Shown: positions 11,469 to 22,690 of the stretch, in pieces
Position numbering within the stretch: position 1 is the stretch's first letter
Layout: the number at the start of each line of letters is the position of its first letter
Assembly (NCBI GenBank): GCA_946902985.2
Contig: OX336396.1
Location: 234,190,297-234,254,296 of the forward strand
Length of the DNA: 64,000 nucleotides
From: Meconema thalassinum
Taxonomy: Eukaryota; Arthropoda; Insecta; Orthoptera; Tettigoniidae
Direction: 5' to 3'
Translations under genes and position numbers: made by a program
The notes under the pieces: model-generated
What the model was told of the DNA's origin: nothing
What the model saw: the letters and a program-made list of their open reading frames with translations, nothing else
Databases searched by the model: none

Positions 11469-13216
11469 TTTGAGGTTTCATTTAACTTCACTCCAAGGAT
11501 TACCGTGTTGGAAGCCTTTTTTCAGGCTTGCCTTAGAAATCAAAATTTGTTCGCTAATCCTGAAAAACTACTACATGATGTTAACCTTCGGGCGGGCGCG
11601 CACGCGGCAAATTGGCCGGGTTTTTAAAAAAAGACGCACTACTTTGCTATACTCCCGTGAGGGACAACCACGCCCCTTTGTATTCTCTAACTACTATGTA
11701 AGACGTCATATGGCAGGCCAACACCACCTCAGACTTGTAGAGGGATTGCGCAATTCCTTACGGAAGTTGCCTATGTCACGGTAGGAGGTTGGACCGGCCA
11801 CATTGCCGCCGCGCGCCTAACAGTGCTAAACGTTTACCGTCCACCACACACAATGTAAGTATTCATTTCTTTACTAGATTTATAATATTATATGATGAAT
11901 TGCTCAAATATCATACATTTCAGTGTGATATATTTTTCAAATATTTATGCTTTACACCTCAATTTCACTGTCCTCCCTCTCCCTCGTTCCCTCGGTTTTA
12001 CTCTCTAGGATTTTATGAATACCTACGATTTACTCAATCTTCACTTTTGGGTTTCAGGAAACCTTACCTCAGACCTGAGGATATTTCTACAATTCTTCAA
12101 GAGTTGGAGGAAAACGAACGAATGGACCAGCTAGAAGATCTAACGGAAGACGATGAGAATGATCCAGATTTCGAGACTGAAGGAATACATGTGGACGACC
12201 ACGACAGTGAGTCTGAAGTGGAAATTGAAAATGAAGGTGAAGAAGACGCTGAAAATAGCGAGAGCCTTCGATTTTTTGTCGGTAAAGATGGAGAAACATT
12301 GTGGGCGAATCAACCTGTCGCAAATCTTGTAAAAACAAGGGGAAGAAACATCATCAAAACATTTCCAGGCCCTAAGGTAACTGCCCGTCATTGTATGACT
12401 GAAATCGAATGTTTTTCACTAATAATGACCCCTGACATTATTGATAGTATTGTTAAGAACACCAATATATAGGCTACATTCTGAAAAGAAACTGGAAATC
12501 GAGAGAGGGATTTTAGGTTGACTGATATAATAGAAATTCGTGCTTTTTTGGGGGCATTATTATTTATGGCGGTCAAAAGGGAGAATCGTACGAATCTAGC
12601 TGAACCATTTGCGACAAACGGGACTGGGTATACAATTTTGCGCGCTAATTTCAGCGAAAGGCGATTCCGATTTTTATTGAAATGTATACGATTCGATGAT
12701 GTGAATACACGAACGGAGCGGATGAACAGTGACAGACTAGCTCCCATTCGAGACATTCTGAATAAATTCGTCCACAATTCACAACAGTCATATTCTCCTG
12801 GTGAATTCCTGACCGTCGATGAAATGCTGGTTGCTTTCCGGGGCCGTTGTCGATTTGTGCAGTACATGGCTAAAAAAAAAAAGTCCTCTCGGCACGCCGG
12901 AAGGCGGAGGTAGATTTCACCGGACAAACTTGGGGATAGTCGAAAATAGGCAGAATATGCAGGTTTTGGTAGAAGGATCAGACCACATTTATTGCGAGAA
13001 AGTATTTTATAATTGGAGTTTAATTGACTTTGTTTTTCGTCATTTTATGCATATTTTAAACATTCTATTGTCTTATGATGACGGTAACCTTCTTGTCATT
13101 TGGAGTCAATTTTTATACTTGTGGTCACACTGTCCTTATGCAAAGTTTCGACACTGATGTGTAACTATGTAACGGTCTGTTACTTCTTCACGCAAAATTA
13201 TATCTCCCGCAGAGAT

Positions 13217-13598
13217 GTTGGTTGGTTCCTCAGTTTAGGGGCTGCGACAACGTGGTCATGTAACCCCGTGTACTTTGGGTGAGTGTAGAATCTGTCTGAT
13301 AAACGGTGTGAATTGTGATAGCTGTATTAGTCTGTAATTCAGGTAAGGAATGCAGCAGTAGTTCCTAATGTTGCTACCAGATACTACCGTCAACGACACC
13401 TAGCAGTAAACTTGGCTACTAGATGCCACCGCAATCAGCAACTCGCAACGAACGTTGGAACTTCCCCTCCAAAGGAAAGCATACTGAGGGATTTTTAGCG
13501 CTCTTAGAAAATCTGACGACTTTGGCCGGCTTTGAACCCGCGACCTTGGGCATAGGAGTTCAGCATGCTACCAGTTAAGTCACCGAAGCCGCATCACA
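13217..13598 (-). mobile_element. tRNA-derived SINE, family 1, copy inside piggyBac
   Basis: On the minus strand it starts GCGGCTTCGGTGACTTAACT, has the box B-like GGGTTCAAAGCCGGCC, and carries the family core with TTATCAGACAG-type sequence. It ends in CTAAACTGAGGAACCAACCAAC, the CCAA-type tail. It is internally shorter than the copies at 21934 and 38033. It lies within foreign DNA that interrupts the piggyBac transposase. Confidence 0.75.
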
Positions 13599-14379
13599 CT
13601 TAGTCAGATGGAAATCTGAATCTGATCTCGCGCAAGTGCGTTGTCATGGCAACGTCTGATGGCTCATCCCTCATCAATTTAGTAGTGTTGCCATGTCAAC
13701 CACTGATAGCTCTTGGCATTTTCTTACAATTCCGAAATCATTTTTCTCATCCCTTGGCGTAATGGTGGCTCATATCAAAAATTCTTTCAGACAAAAGTTT
13801 TAGGTAATTATTAGGGGAATATTGTCCATTTTGTACGGTTTTGATATTGTGCCTATTAACAGAGATATGATTAATGTTTCCCGAAAAAACCAATTTTCCC
13901 ACCCCTTTGGTCAATGGTTGGTGCTATCAAAAAAACGTTTCAAACATAAATTTCTGAGCTTTATCCGACACATAGCATGAACTTTGAATGGATTCGATAT
14001 TTCACATATTAAGAGAGTTATAGCAATATTTCATTTTTTCGAAAAAAAAAAGTCCCCCATTTTCATCCCCTTCGACCGATTTAGCCCAGTAACGAACTCG
14101 TCCGAGATTTTATGGGTATACATATTCGGTAAAAAATTCAAAGTGATTGGTGCAAAATTACGGCAGTTATCGTGTCCACAAGAAACTGATATACATATAT
14201 ATACATATATTACATAAATGATATATAAACTTTTGAACTGACGGTGGTTTTGGGGTCTGGGGGATGTGAAACGCGAAGATATGTCGAAATTTTCCGGAAG
14301 TCGTCGAAACATGGGACCCATTGCAATAGTTAGCTTTCTAAAGAAATCTACCTAACAGCCAAATACGGCAATAATATTA

Positions 14380-14453
14380 TAAATCTAGTAATGAAATAAA
14401 TACTTACATTGTGTGTGGTGGACGGTAAACGTTTAGCACTGCCTTATGTGATG
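14380..14453 (-). repeat. Inverted copy of the piggyBac exon 1 and donor region
   Basis: The segment is the reverse complement of 11820-11893, covering the end of exon 1, the GTAAGT donor and the first intron bases, with few differences. The piggyBac therefore holds an inverted duplication of its own 5' part, which marks the right side of the DNA that splits the transposase. Confidence 0.85.
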
Positions 14454-16005
14454 CTCGAACATTCTATACGTAAAATATTGAAATTTATTGTGGAAAGCAA
14501 GAAACTGGCCCTTATGCTACCACCAACAAGCCTCATGATATTGTTGTCAGACTGACAGATCCCATCAAGAAAACAAATCCTCTAGCGGAGGATTTGCTGA
14601 AGAACGGATTGACCTTTCTGGGCACCCTGAAAAGTAACAAAAAGGAGATTCCCCCAGAGTTTGTGGAGCGCAATTCTACATCAGTACCCGGAAGTTACAA
14701 GTTTGGTGCTCAACCTGATATGACTTTGATCTCTATGGTGACAAGGAGAAAGAAAGCAGTGCTCGTCTTGTCTACGATGCACGACGACAACAAAAATGAT
14801 GAAGAGACAGGCAAACCACACCAAATTATGGACTATAATGGCACCAAAGGAGGGGTGGACACAGTGGACTTCATGTGTTCAAGGTGCTCCACTTCCAGAA
14901 CAACTCGAAGATGGCCAATGGTGGTATTTTACCATCTTCTTGATGTGGCTGGGATTAATTCCTGCAAGATATTCAAGGCCAATACTCGGAACAGTGATCT
15001 GAGGAGAAAAACTTATGCATCCAACTTAAGTTTTGCCCTCACGGAAGAAAATCTAAAATACCGGGCCACAATAACTACTCTTCCTCGAGAACTACGTTGT
15101 TTTCTAGAAAAGTATAAGGAAGAACCTGATCAGGTTGAAGTAACACCTTCCACAAAAATACAAATTTGTTTTTAATGTGGTAGATCTTAGAACAATCAGA
15201 CTCTGATGTCCTGCAAAAATGTGCGAAATATGTATGTAAAAAACATTCAGTCCAAGAAATCACATGCAACTCATGTGCACAGCCTGAAGTAGAGGATGAA
15301 GATGAAGACGTCTAATTCCAAATGGAAGTGTGATAACATTGTAACCTTGATATGATAAAATCTGAACACAAGCGATAGGCCTATATTTGGAATATTATTC
15401 TTTTACAGTACTATTTTCATTGAGATGTTTGTTGCGTTGTTCCTTTTCAGTTTGCAGAAGTGATAAAAGTCGTTGAAAAATAAAAAATATTTGCTCACTT
15501 AATGTGTCTTTAGTGTAACAATTGAAATTCCAGTGAATTTCATGTCAACAAACACTTCTGGCTTTAAGAACTGAACGTGAATGAGAGCGGCCAAAATGCC
15601 GGAGCGCGCCAACTGGTGTGAGTGCAAAAGGCGCGCCCGCCCGAAGGTTAATAAATGCACTTGGATAACTAGTTTCGATCGTCAAGTGATCATCATCAGA
15701 TCATTTACACCTAGGCTATTAAATCTACTGTAAATGGAGAAGTATGGAATGATAATTACAATATATACACTTATTTATTTGCAGTAGCAATTAAACTACC
15801 AAACTAAAGATATGTGCTTTTTGTTGAGATACTGATAGTTAATAAATGGTGCACTTCGCAGTATGATCGATGTGTGGTCCGTTTTTGTGCACAGCGTGAG
15901 GACGATTATGCTGACACAATAACCTGACCATTTAATAACAATCACATAATGGCACTAAGCAAGTAAACTTGAAGATCAATCACAACTATCAGTATCTCAA
16001 CAAAA

Positions 16006-16105
16006 AACAAGATGTTCAGTAAAGAACATATAGCCTACTTTCTACTAAATGTATGAGTATAGTTATAACTCGTTGTTATTATCAAAGAGTATAATAGAAC
16101 TATTC
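16006..16105 (+). mobile_element. Helentron-like 5' end fragment (H3, subfamily 2)
   Basis: It begins AACAAGATGTTCAGTAAAGA with an ATGTTC/GAACAT hairpin, then AGCCTACTTTC and ATAACTCGTTGT, matching the start of the copy at 45262. Similarity fades after about 100 bp. The matching 3' end may be the piece at 17600-18093. Confidence 0.7.
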
Positions 16106-16235
16106 TTTGTTGAAGACCTTAGAAACGATTTACCTCTACCAAACGCCACAACCTAGATAAAAACTGCTACCATCATTGAAGAAAGAAAGATAAGAAGTAT
16201 ATCAAGAATGTTATGGATCTGGAGACATAATCGAC

Positions 16236-16454
16236 CGGACTGGCTGCGTGGCTCAGCGGTAACGTTCTCGCTTGCTGGGCCCTAGGTTGCAGGTTCGTAT
16301 CCTGGCGCAGTCAGCTGGCATTTGAGGGTGCACAAATGCGAGGGAGCCGTGTCAGTACATTTACTGGCACGTTAAAGATCCCCTTCGGGCCAAAATTCCG
16401 GCACCCCGGTGTCTCTAAAAGCAGCAGTAGTTAAAAGGGATGTAAAACCAATAA

Positions 16455-16515
<61 letters not shown>
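16236..16515 (+). mobile_element. tRNA-derived SINE, family 2, with ATT tail
   Basis: The head has box A-like TGGCTCAGCGGTAACG and box B-like GGTTCGTATCC. The body follows with GGCGCAGTCAGCTGGCATTT, GAGGGAGCCGTGTCAGTA and CCGGCACCCCGGTGTCT, and the element ends in about 60 bp of ATT repeats. Two further copies lie at 44757-44940 and at the right edge of the window (63772-64000). Confidence 0.85.
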
Positions 16516-16517
<2 letters not shown>

Positions 16518-17204
16518 ATATACGACCTGCCGTCGGCAACATTCAACTTTGAGTTGAGGCATGTCTTTACACGTCTGGTTGTGCATGGCTTTCACAACCC
16601 TAATTGAATTAACAAATCTTTCCATGACCCTACAGAGACGTGTGTATACAAACTATGTGGATATTTTCGATTGCTATTTGCCTGAAATAAAAGTAGTAAT
16701 TAATAACCTGAACTAACACCAACGGCTTGAATTCAGTTACTATGTGAAATCGTTTTGTTCTTTACTTCAAATAACATTTTCAAGTAACGCAAAATAGGCT
16801 GTTACAAACCATTTAAAATAAAAAGTAAAAATGTATCGTAGTTTCATCTTGTCATTCTTCAAATTCGATGCGCATAGAATGCCAATGGTATAGTAATCAA
16901 TGGAGTCCCACATAGACTAGTCGTGACATCTAGTGGTGAAATATCGAACAATATCCTAACAGAGCGAGTGCATTCTAGCGGCCAGGAGAAGAAACTTTTC
17001 AATAAAATCTGGAAGTTAATAAGTAGGTCGGCGTACAGTTACCTTTTTGGCAGCTAGATGTCTCAAGTAAATCTGCTGGCGAATTCTGTTTTAATTAAAT
17101 ATATATTTTACACCATAATATGCACAATATAACGCTTAATTTTAAAACGTCTGAGTCATTACAAAACAATAAACATATAACATTTCAAGCAAAAAACCTA
17201 GCTC

Positions 17205-17278
17205 TGACCGGGTTTGAACCATAGGCATTTGACCGATAGGCTAAGGCTCTACCACTGAGCTAATTGTGTCAACGAACA
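17205..17278 (-). other. tRNA-like sequence, probably a pseudo-tRNA or SINE head
   Basis: The minus strand has TTAGCTCAGTGGTAGAGC (box A) and GGTTCAAACCC (box B) at tRNA-like spacing. The T-arm and acceptor stem do not pair well, so I do not call a functional tRNA gene. Confidence 0.5.
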
Positions 17279-17599
17279 TCGTTCTATATAAAATGACTTA
17301 CATAGAACTTGTTAGCAAATAATGATTTATACTAAACGATTTCATCACTGGAGTATATTATTTATATATAAAGCATTTCTTACAAAGTTTATTTATTTTG
17401 TATCAGTACGCTATATTGCATGCAATACTCAAATTAGTGAAATATAAGTCAGGCACAAGATATCCGCTGCCATCTTGTCTTATTACTGAATCGGCTCAGC
17501 TTTTTAAAATCACAAAATAAACTTTTAATTTCGAACGTGCCTCTTCCTTTAGAACAGTTAAAACGATTCTCGGCTCGATAATCGGAACTGGTGGGTCCC

Positions 17600-18093
17600 A
17601 TGATATGGATTATAAAGTTTGCATAATTCGCACGGCCGCCATATTGAAATGGTATGGCGGACGACCTTGTAGTTTGGTCACAAGACGCATCCTATACGAA
17701 GGTATTTTGTTACCAAATTTGGTAGAGATCGGATGATTTGGTTAGTCGTTATTTGATTTTACGTTTTGAACGTTTGAGTGGCCGCCATTCAGTTTTAGTA
17801 AAGATGGCGGCGATATAAAACATGACACTGAGGTGCCCTTTGCTTGTTCTACCTCTGTACCAAATTTCGTTAAATTCGGTTTCACCGTGTTCGAATTGAT
17901 AGGGGGGGACAGACATTCAGAGTACACACACTCACACACACACACACACACAGACTCACACACACACACACATACACACACACACACAGACTCACACACA
18001 CACATACACACAAACAGACAGACACACTTTTTTCGCCCTGTGTTGATCTCATAAGACTACTTTCATTTTTTGCAAAAATCGAAAGTAGGCTAA
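17600..18093 (+). mobile_element. Helentron-like 3' end fragment (H3, subfamily 2)
   Basis: It carries the subfamily 2 unit with GGCCGCCATTCAG and AAGATGGCGGCGATATAAAA, then a CA-rich microsatellite (17925-18010), the block GATCTCATAAG and a terminal palindrome ending GAAAGTAGGCTAA. Only about one repeat unit is present, against about three at 45262-46533 and eleven at 33363-36991. Confidence 0.75.
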
Positions 18094-18293
18094 TAACATA
18101 TCTTTACTATTTTTGCTAGATTAATTACTACTGCAACTAAAGAAGTGTATGTATTGTAAATATCATAACCCATACTTGTCGACACAGATTAATAGCCGAA
18201 GTGTAAAGATCTGATGATCGCTTGACGATCGAAACTGGCCATCTAATTGTATTTATTAATCTCATGTAAAAAGTCTTTGACCGTCCGAAAAAC

Positions 18294-19289
18294 ATTAAAT
18301 TTCGACTCCAAAGATACAAATGTGACGTCATACGAACGAAGGTATGTCAGAAGTCAACACTTAGGCAAGTTCGATAAAAACTGAATGATCTCATGGTAGG
18401 GCAGTTGTAAAAAGCGCGGTAAAAATAGGAAATCTTGTAGACGTAGCGTAAATATTGCAATCATTGCAAAAGACAAGCTGGACGTCTATCTTGGGAATTC
18501 TCCGCTTGACTGGCACACTCACCCTTGTTCACAGGTGGAAAATGAATAAACAATATATCAAAGGCCCGCTAAACTAGCGACAAAATACTTGATATTCCCC
18601 GCTGGAAACATTGTGACTGCAAAGCGGAGCTGCCTCGACCCAGAAAATGAGTACTTGCTAGTATTTTTGCACCAAAACAGACCGTCTATTGAAATATATT
18701 GTCACATTTATTTTTAAATAATGCATCTTGTTTGTGAACTGTTGAAGCCATTGTTTCAGTGTTGCCTATACAAAAACTGTCAGTTGTAACTCTTCAGTCG
18801 GTCAACATGAATTTGTACAATGACAGTGCGGGCTGCAATGTATAAATAATATAAGTAATAAGTAAATTAACTCCTTGAAAAATTACACGTATTAATTATG
18901 ATCACAATGAGCCCGGCGGGAGTAGGCAGGCTAAAGCGTAACAACTGTACGACCAAGGCTCCGCTGAGATATGTAAACTTATGCATAATAGAATTCAAGT
19001 GCATGCTCTAATTTTATTTTATTTATTATATTGTGTTATTCTTATTTGTATACACGATCATAATACTCATAAATAATTCACAAACCCTTATTTAACAAAC
19101 TAAACTTATACAATGTTCAAAAAAAGTCTCGCATATTGTGATTCAGTAACTTGTTTATTTTGCTATGTGTATGTTATCATAGTATACACAATATAGGGTA
19201 CATACTAAGAAAAAACACACACAATCTGCTTTGCAAAAGAGACAGAAACACACGACGAATAACAAAAGTGATAATGTGGGACTGAGCAC
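18294..19289. other. Unrecognised interior of the hAT-like element
   Basis: No transposase similarity, RNA gene or repeat family was recognised apart from general AT-richness. Confidence 0.4.
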
Positions 19290-19800
19290 ACAACCGTCCT
19301 TTTCATGTTGGGGCATATCAATACCATGTATGGCCACCACGAGCTCTAATCCATGCTTGCAGATGACGAGGCATACTGAGCACCAACAAATACAACGTGG
19401 TTTGGGGGCAGATTCCCCCACTCTTGGAAAGCAGCTTCAATTAGTTGCTCTTTGTTTGTTGGAGGATTGGGACGGTGCGAAATTGCCCTCTTGGGCTCTT
19501 TCCAGGCATGTTCATTACAGTTCATGTCCACAGAATAGGTAGGCCACTCCATTCTCTGTATGACATGCATCTGAAGGAACTGATTGACCACCCTAGCTCG
19601 ATGGGCACGAGCATTATAGTCCACTGTGGCAGCAAATCCTGTAACGACAGGTTCAAGGATGTTGTCTCTATACACCAGACCAGTCATGTTACCGTGGATA
19701 GGAATTAGAGGCGTACGTCGACCGAACATGATTCCACCCCAAAACATGACTGAACCTCCTTGCTGTTGGTGGCTTTCCTGGATGAAGGGCTCGTGAAATC
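19290..19800 (-). pseudogene. Tc1-type transposase relic, C-terminal half
   Basis: Minus-strand translation gives VMFWGGIMFGRRTPLIPIHG, then LVYRDNILEPVVTGFAATV, DYNARAHRARVVNQFL, MEWPTYSVDMNCNEHAWKEPK and QLIEAAFQEWGNLPPNHV. This is the second half of a Tc1/mariner (DDE_3) transposase. The block before NARAHRA is shortened compared with the family pattern QDDNARAHRA, so the second catalytic Asp is lost. A late frameshift follows, and no N-terminal helix-turn-helix half is attached. The terminal repeats were not located. Confidence 0.85.
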
Positions 19801-20330
19801 TCTACCCACTCAGAGCATTCGAGTGTGGCGACGTAATAGTGATAGTGATTGTAATAGCGATCATAACTAACACATGTAATGTTCCTAGGAGTGTTATTTA
19901 CTTATATTTCATATAGTTTATACATTGGATTCCGCCCAGTCTTTGGGCAAATTCAAGTTGACCGCCTGAAGAGTTACAACCTACAGGTCTTTGTGGAAAT
20001 TAGATTAAACCAGAATAAAACAAAACTGTTCCTGTCTTAAATTTTAAACAGCCTTTCCAACAAATATTGAACAAGATTCAAAAGCATTGTTGAAAACTCC
20101 TCGTTTTCTTTTCCTGAAAACCTTCCTAATATGATTGATGTTTGTCCTTCCACTGTCACTGACTGTTATTGTTAACATAAACAAGGAAGGACACGTATCT
20201 TTACGCAAAATTTAACTTTTATAGATTTCTATACATCATTCCGAAAATAAGCCTAACTCAACTTAGGCGATGACTTCTCATTTAAACCATTTTCAAAACT
20301 TATTTTATTATCTCGTGTCTACTCTAAGTT
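19801..20330. other. Unrecognised, inside the hAT-like element
   Basis: No feature supported between the Tc1 relic and the right subterminal array. Confidence 0.4.
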
Positions 20331-20498
20331 AATCGATTTTTCGGTTAATCGGTTAATCGATTAATCGGTTTTAATGAGCATCGATTAATCGATTAATCGG
20401 TTTTAATGAGCATCGATTAATCGATTAATCGTTTCCGATTAATTTCAAATTAATCGATTAATCGATTATTAATCGATTAATTGAAAATCGATTATTAC
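20331..20498. repeat. Right subterminal array of ATCGATTAATCG motifs
   Basis: Mirror partner of the array at 10783-10945. It includes two tandem copies of a unit containing GGTTTTAATGAGC and the palindromic TCGATTAATCGATTAATCG. Its presence at both ends supports reading 10766-20506 as one element. Confidence 0.7.
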
Positions 20499-20514
20499 CA
20501 GCTCTAGTTTGTAG

Positions 20515-21389
20515 TCCCATACAGGATGGTATACCCCGTACAGTACTATACACTCAAGTGCTAACGAATTCTGGAGGGATTCTTGAGCAGGGTATTTTTT
20601 CTTCTTTTTCTGCATTTTATGGCTCTAGTTCTTTCCATGTCCCTCAGTCTACATTCCTCGATTTTACCCTGTATGCCTTTTCCTTATTTCTTATTCTACA
20701 GTGAGAGTCCTCTCGATTGAACGGAAGATTGTTGGGGCCGTGTGACGGTTTGAGATCGTTGAGTCAGCGGCAGCTGATTTGCATTGTAAGGGGAAATGAC
20801 GTATTGAACGCCAACATAGGAACACAAAAATATCACTAGTACAGAAATCATGTCTTGAGGTGTAGTTCAAAAAAAGGGTAGTTCCACGGAGTAACGGCGA
20901 GAAGGTCGCCCTCTGATGGAGATGAGCAGAACTTGTAAGAATTTCTTCATAAGCAGCTAGAATCCATTGGCTTCGGCCTTTTGCCGCATAAAGCGCTACA
21001 GAGAAATGCCAGAAGTTGTTGCTAAGCAAGGAGAAAATATCTCAAACCTGAATCACACTTTCATAAAACCTAACAGAAAACGAGAGAGAATCACGAAAAA
21101 AGTGTGTTAGTGGTTTGCACGGAAGAAAAATTAATGGAAAGAAAAAATCAAAGATAACCCTATATGGGTGTAAATTACTAAACATGAAACGTATATTCAG
21201 AAGAAATGTAGCAAGCATCTACCGTTACACAACACCAGGTTGGGGATTCTCTCACTGTAGTACGTACGCTAGTAGTAGTTGTAGTTTTAGTAGTAGTAGT
21301 ATTTGCCCTTAGGATTCAGAGCCTGGATTCATTTAATAAGAAATGTTTTAACAATAGATCATAATTCATGTACACTAGAATTAGAGATA
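20515..21389. other. No recognised feature
   Basis: Short frames only. An AGT microsatellite-like stretch lies near 21269-21301. Confidence 0.4.
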
Positions 21390-21520
21390 CCGGCATAGAA
21401 GTGACAAATGCGTGCTATACTTTGCTCTGCTGCTATATTTCATCTCAGCGCGTTAATCAATGCAGTCTATTACTCACACAGTCCACAATTAATTCTTAGA
21501 GTCCGTTCAGTTCTGTGTGG
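21390..21520 (+). repeat. Dispersed repeat shared with 27370-27530
   Basis: The two segments share the block AATGCAGTCTATTACTCAC, with neighbouring ATATTTCATCT and a following stretch containing GTTCAGTTC or GTCCAGTTC. The parent element is unknown. Confidence 0.6.
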
Positions 21521-21933
21521 AGTACTGTAGGTTTATCATGTACTGTAGAGTTAATCTATCGCTGTCAGCACATAATTGATATACCTCAAAGAAAGCAAGG
21601 ATTGGAATGGGAACAAAACATCTAATTTTGTTTCAGTTTTGCCAAAAGAGCATTGTTGTAGTCTAAAGTAGACTACTTCTAGGAAAATGTATTTGACGGG
21701 ATTACGAAAATCACTGCAACAGCATTGGTAATGTTCAAGGAAGACCGTAAACGGGTTGAAAATGATATCCACGATCACCTTCAACGGACAAGCATTACGA
21801 AGCAGAACATTCCAGCCTATACAACCTTCTTAAAGTGGACTGATGTTTGACGTTTCATACGTTCGTGAACACCTCACCCACCCGGTAGAATCTTTTCAGT
21901 CAGTCAACACGAGTGTTCCCAGACTGTATCAGA

Positions 21934-22466
21934 GCGGCTTCGGTGGCGTAGTTGGTAGCACGCTGAGCTTCTATGCCCAAGATCATGGGTTCAAACCCGG
22001 CCGAAGTCGTCGGATTTGTTAATACCGGTAACGTTAAAAATCCGTCAGTATGCCTTCCTTCGGAGGGGAAGTAAAGCCGGCGGTCCCATGTCATAGATTT
22101 ATGGCATGTTAAAGAACCTTCCACTCATTACACCTGTGTGAAGCTAAATTAATATAGGTTAAACATTTGACTAACGTTCTTAGGTTCCTGCGTCGTCAAG
22201 AGCCGACTGCAGTGGCATCTGGTAACTAATTTTTGAACTAGTTGGTCGTTCACGGTGGCGTTTGGCGGCAAAAGTAGGAACTACTTGAAAAAATTCAATG
22301 CCTGCAGTCCTTACTTGAATTAAAACAGATAACACACACTATTACAGTCATCACAATTAACATCGGTTATCAGACAGATTCTATACACACCCACAGTACA
22401 CGGGGCTACATGACAGCGTTGTCGCAGCCCCTAAACTGAGGAACCAACCAACCAACCAACCAACCG
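21934..22466 (+). mobile_element. tRNA-derived SINE, family 1, full-length copy
   Basis: The head GCGGCTTCGGTGGCGTAGTT has a tRNA-like box A, and the box B match is GGGTTCAAACCCGGCC. The body includes GTATGCCTTCCTTCGGAGGG and GGTTATCAGACAG. It ends in a stem-loop (GGGGCT, GACA, TGTC, AGCCCC) followed by CTAAACTGAGG and a (CCAA)n tail. Flanking AGACTGTATCAGA and AGACTGTATAAGA look like a 13-bp target duplication with two changes. Relatives: 13217-13598 (minus), 38033-38556 and 60590-61030. Confidence 0.88.
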
Positions 22467-22489
22467 AGACTGTATAAGACTGTGCAGGC

Positions 22490-22690
22490 TGTTACAATTA
22501 ATTTCCAGCCTCAGCCTCGTGAGGCAATACTGACAAGAGGCGGGTTCGATTCATCCATCTGAATTACAAATACACACACGAATACAGCCATCACAACAAC
22601 ACAGGTTATCAGACAAATGTCCCTCTCTCTCTCACACACACACATAAGTACGCTACTTGACTACGATGTCGCAAAACCCCAATATGATTA
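22490..22690 (-). mobile_element. SINE fragment related to family 5
   Basis: The minus strand contains TGTTGTGATGGCTGTATTCG, flanked by GATAACC and GTGTGTATTTGTAATTCAG, with a tRNA-like GGTTCGAT block nearby on the plus strand. A degenerate 3' stem-loop lies around 22660-22680. It shares its core with the SINEs at 11050 and 21934. Confidence 0.5.

Larger units (their letters stand above)
11854..15315 (+). pseudogene. piggyBac transposase, broken, with a 5' intron
   Basis: Exon 1 probably ends at 11854 (CACAAT, donor GTAAGT), and exon 2 begins at 12058 after TTTGGGTTTCAG. Joining them makes ATGAAACCT, so the start codon is split: the protein would begin MKPYLRPEDISTILQELEEN. An acidic N-terminal region follows, then RERDFRLTDIIEIRAFLGAL, TILRANFSERRFRFLLKCIR and TVDEMLVAFRGRC (first catalytic Asp). 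Stops at 12470 and about 12482 are in the same frame. Homology breaks at about 12885. It resumes at about 14490 (YCGKQETGPYATTNKPHDIV), jumps from DPIKKTN to [15 protein letters not shown], so the segment carrying the second catalytic Asp is deleted, and continues through TKGGVDTVDF (third Asp). The cysteine-rich tail (KCAKYVCKKHSV) ends at the TAA at 15313-15315, after a frameshift near 15175. It cannot make an active enzyme. Confidence 0.85.
11585..15647. mobile_element. piggyBac element with TTAA target duplication
   Basis: TTAA flanks both ends (11581-11584 and 15648-15651). The ends are a perfect 17-bp inverted repeat, CCTTCGGGCGGGCGCGC. It encodes the broken transposase described at 11854-15315. 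Between about 12885 and 14480 it contains foreign or rearranged DNA: a family 1 SINE (13217-13598), unrecognised sequence, and an inverted copy of its own 5' end (14380-14453). It lies within the hAT-like element and is inserted at a TTAA in the left arm of an inverted-repeat element whose right arm is near 18195-18290. Confidence 0.92.
15652..18290. mobile_element. Inverted-repeat element, partner arms only
   Basis: Sequence at 15652-15712 (TTTCGATCGTCAAGTGATCA region) is matched in reverse complement at about 18195-18290 (TTTCGATCGTCAAGCGATCA). The match appears to continue through TTAATAAAT into 11555-11580 on the far side of the piggyBac. I infer an element whose left arm was split by the piggyBac at its TTAA. 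No gene was found in it. It contains a SINE, Helentron-like fragments and a 23-bp inverted repeat (15816-15840 with 15983-16006). Confidence 0.5.
10766..20506. mobile_element. hAT-like element, 9.7 kb including nested insertions
   Basis: The perfect 8-bp repeat GTTTGTAG flanks both sides (10758-10765 and 20507-20514) and fits the hAT target consensus nTnnnnAn. The ends are inverted: TAGGGCTGTTACTTTTAATC on the left, and TAGAGCTGGTAATAATCGAT when the right end is read inward. Both ends run into arrays of ATCGATTAATCG. No hAT transposase was found between them, so it was non-autonomous or has lost its gene. Its size is mostly later insertions: piggyBac (11585-15647), an inverted-repeat element, SINEs, Helentron-like fragments and a Tc1 relic. 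Confidence 0.75.

Noticed and set aside
17205..17278. Possible functional tRNA gene on the minus strand
   Set aside because: Box A and box B are present, but the T-arm and acceptor stem pair poorly; it looks like a pseudo-tRNA or SINE head.
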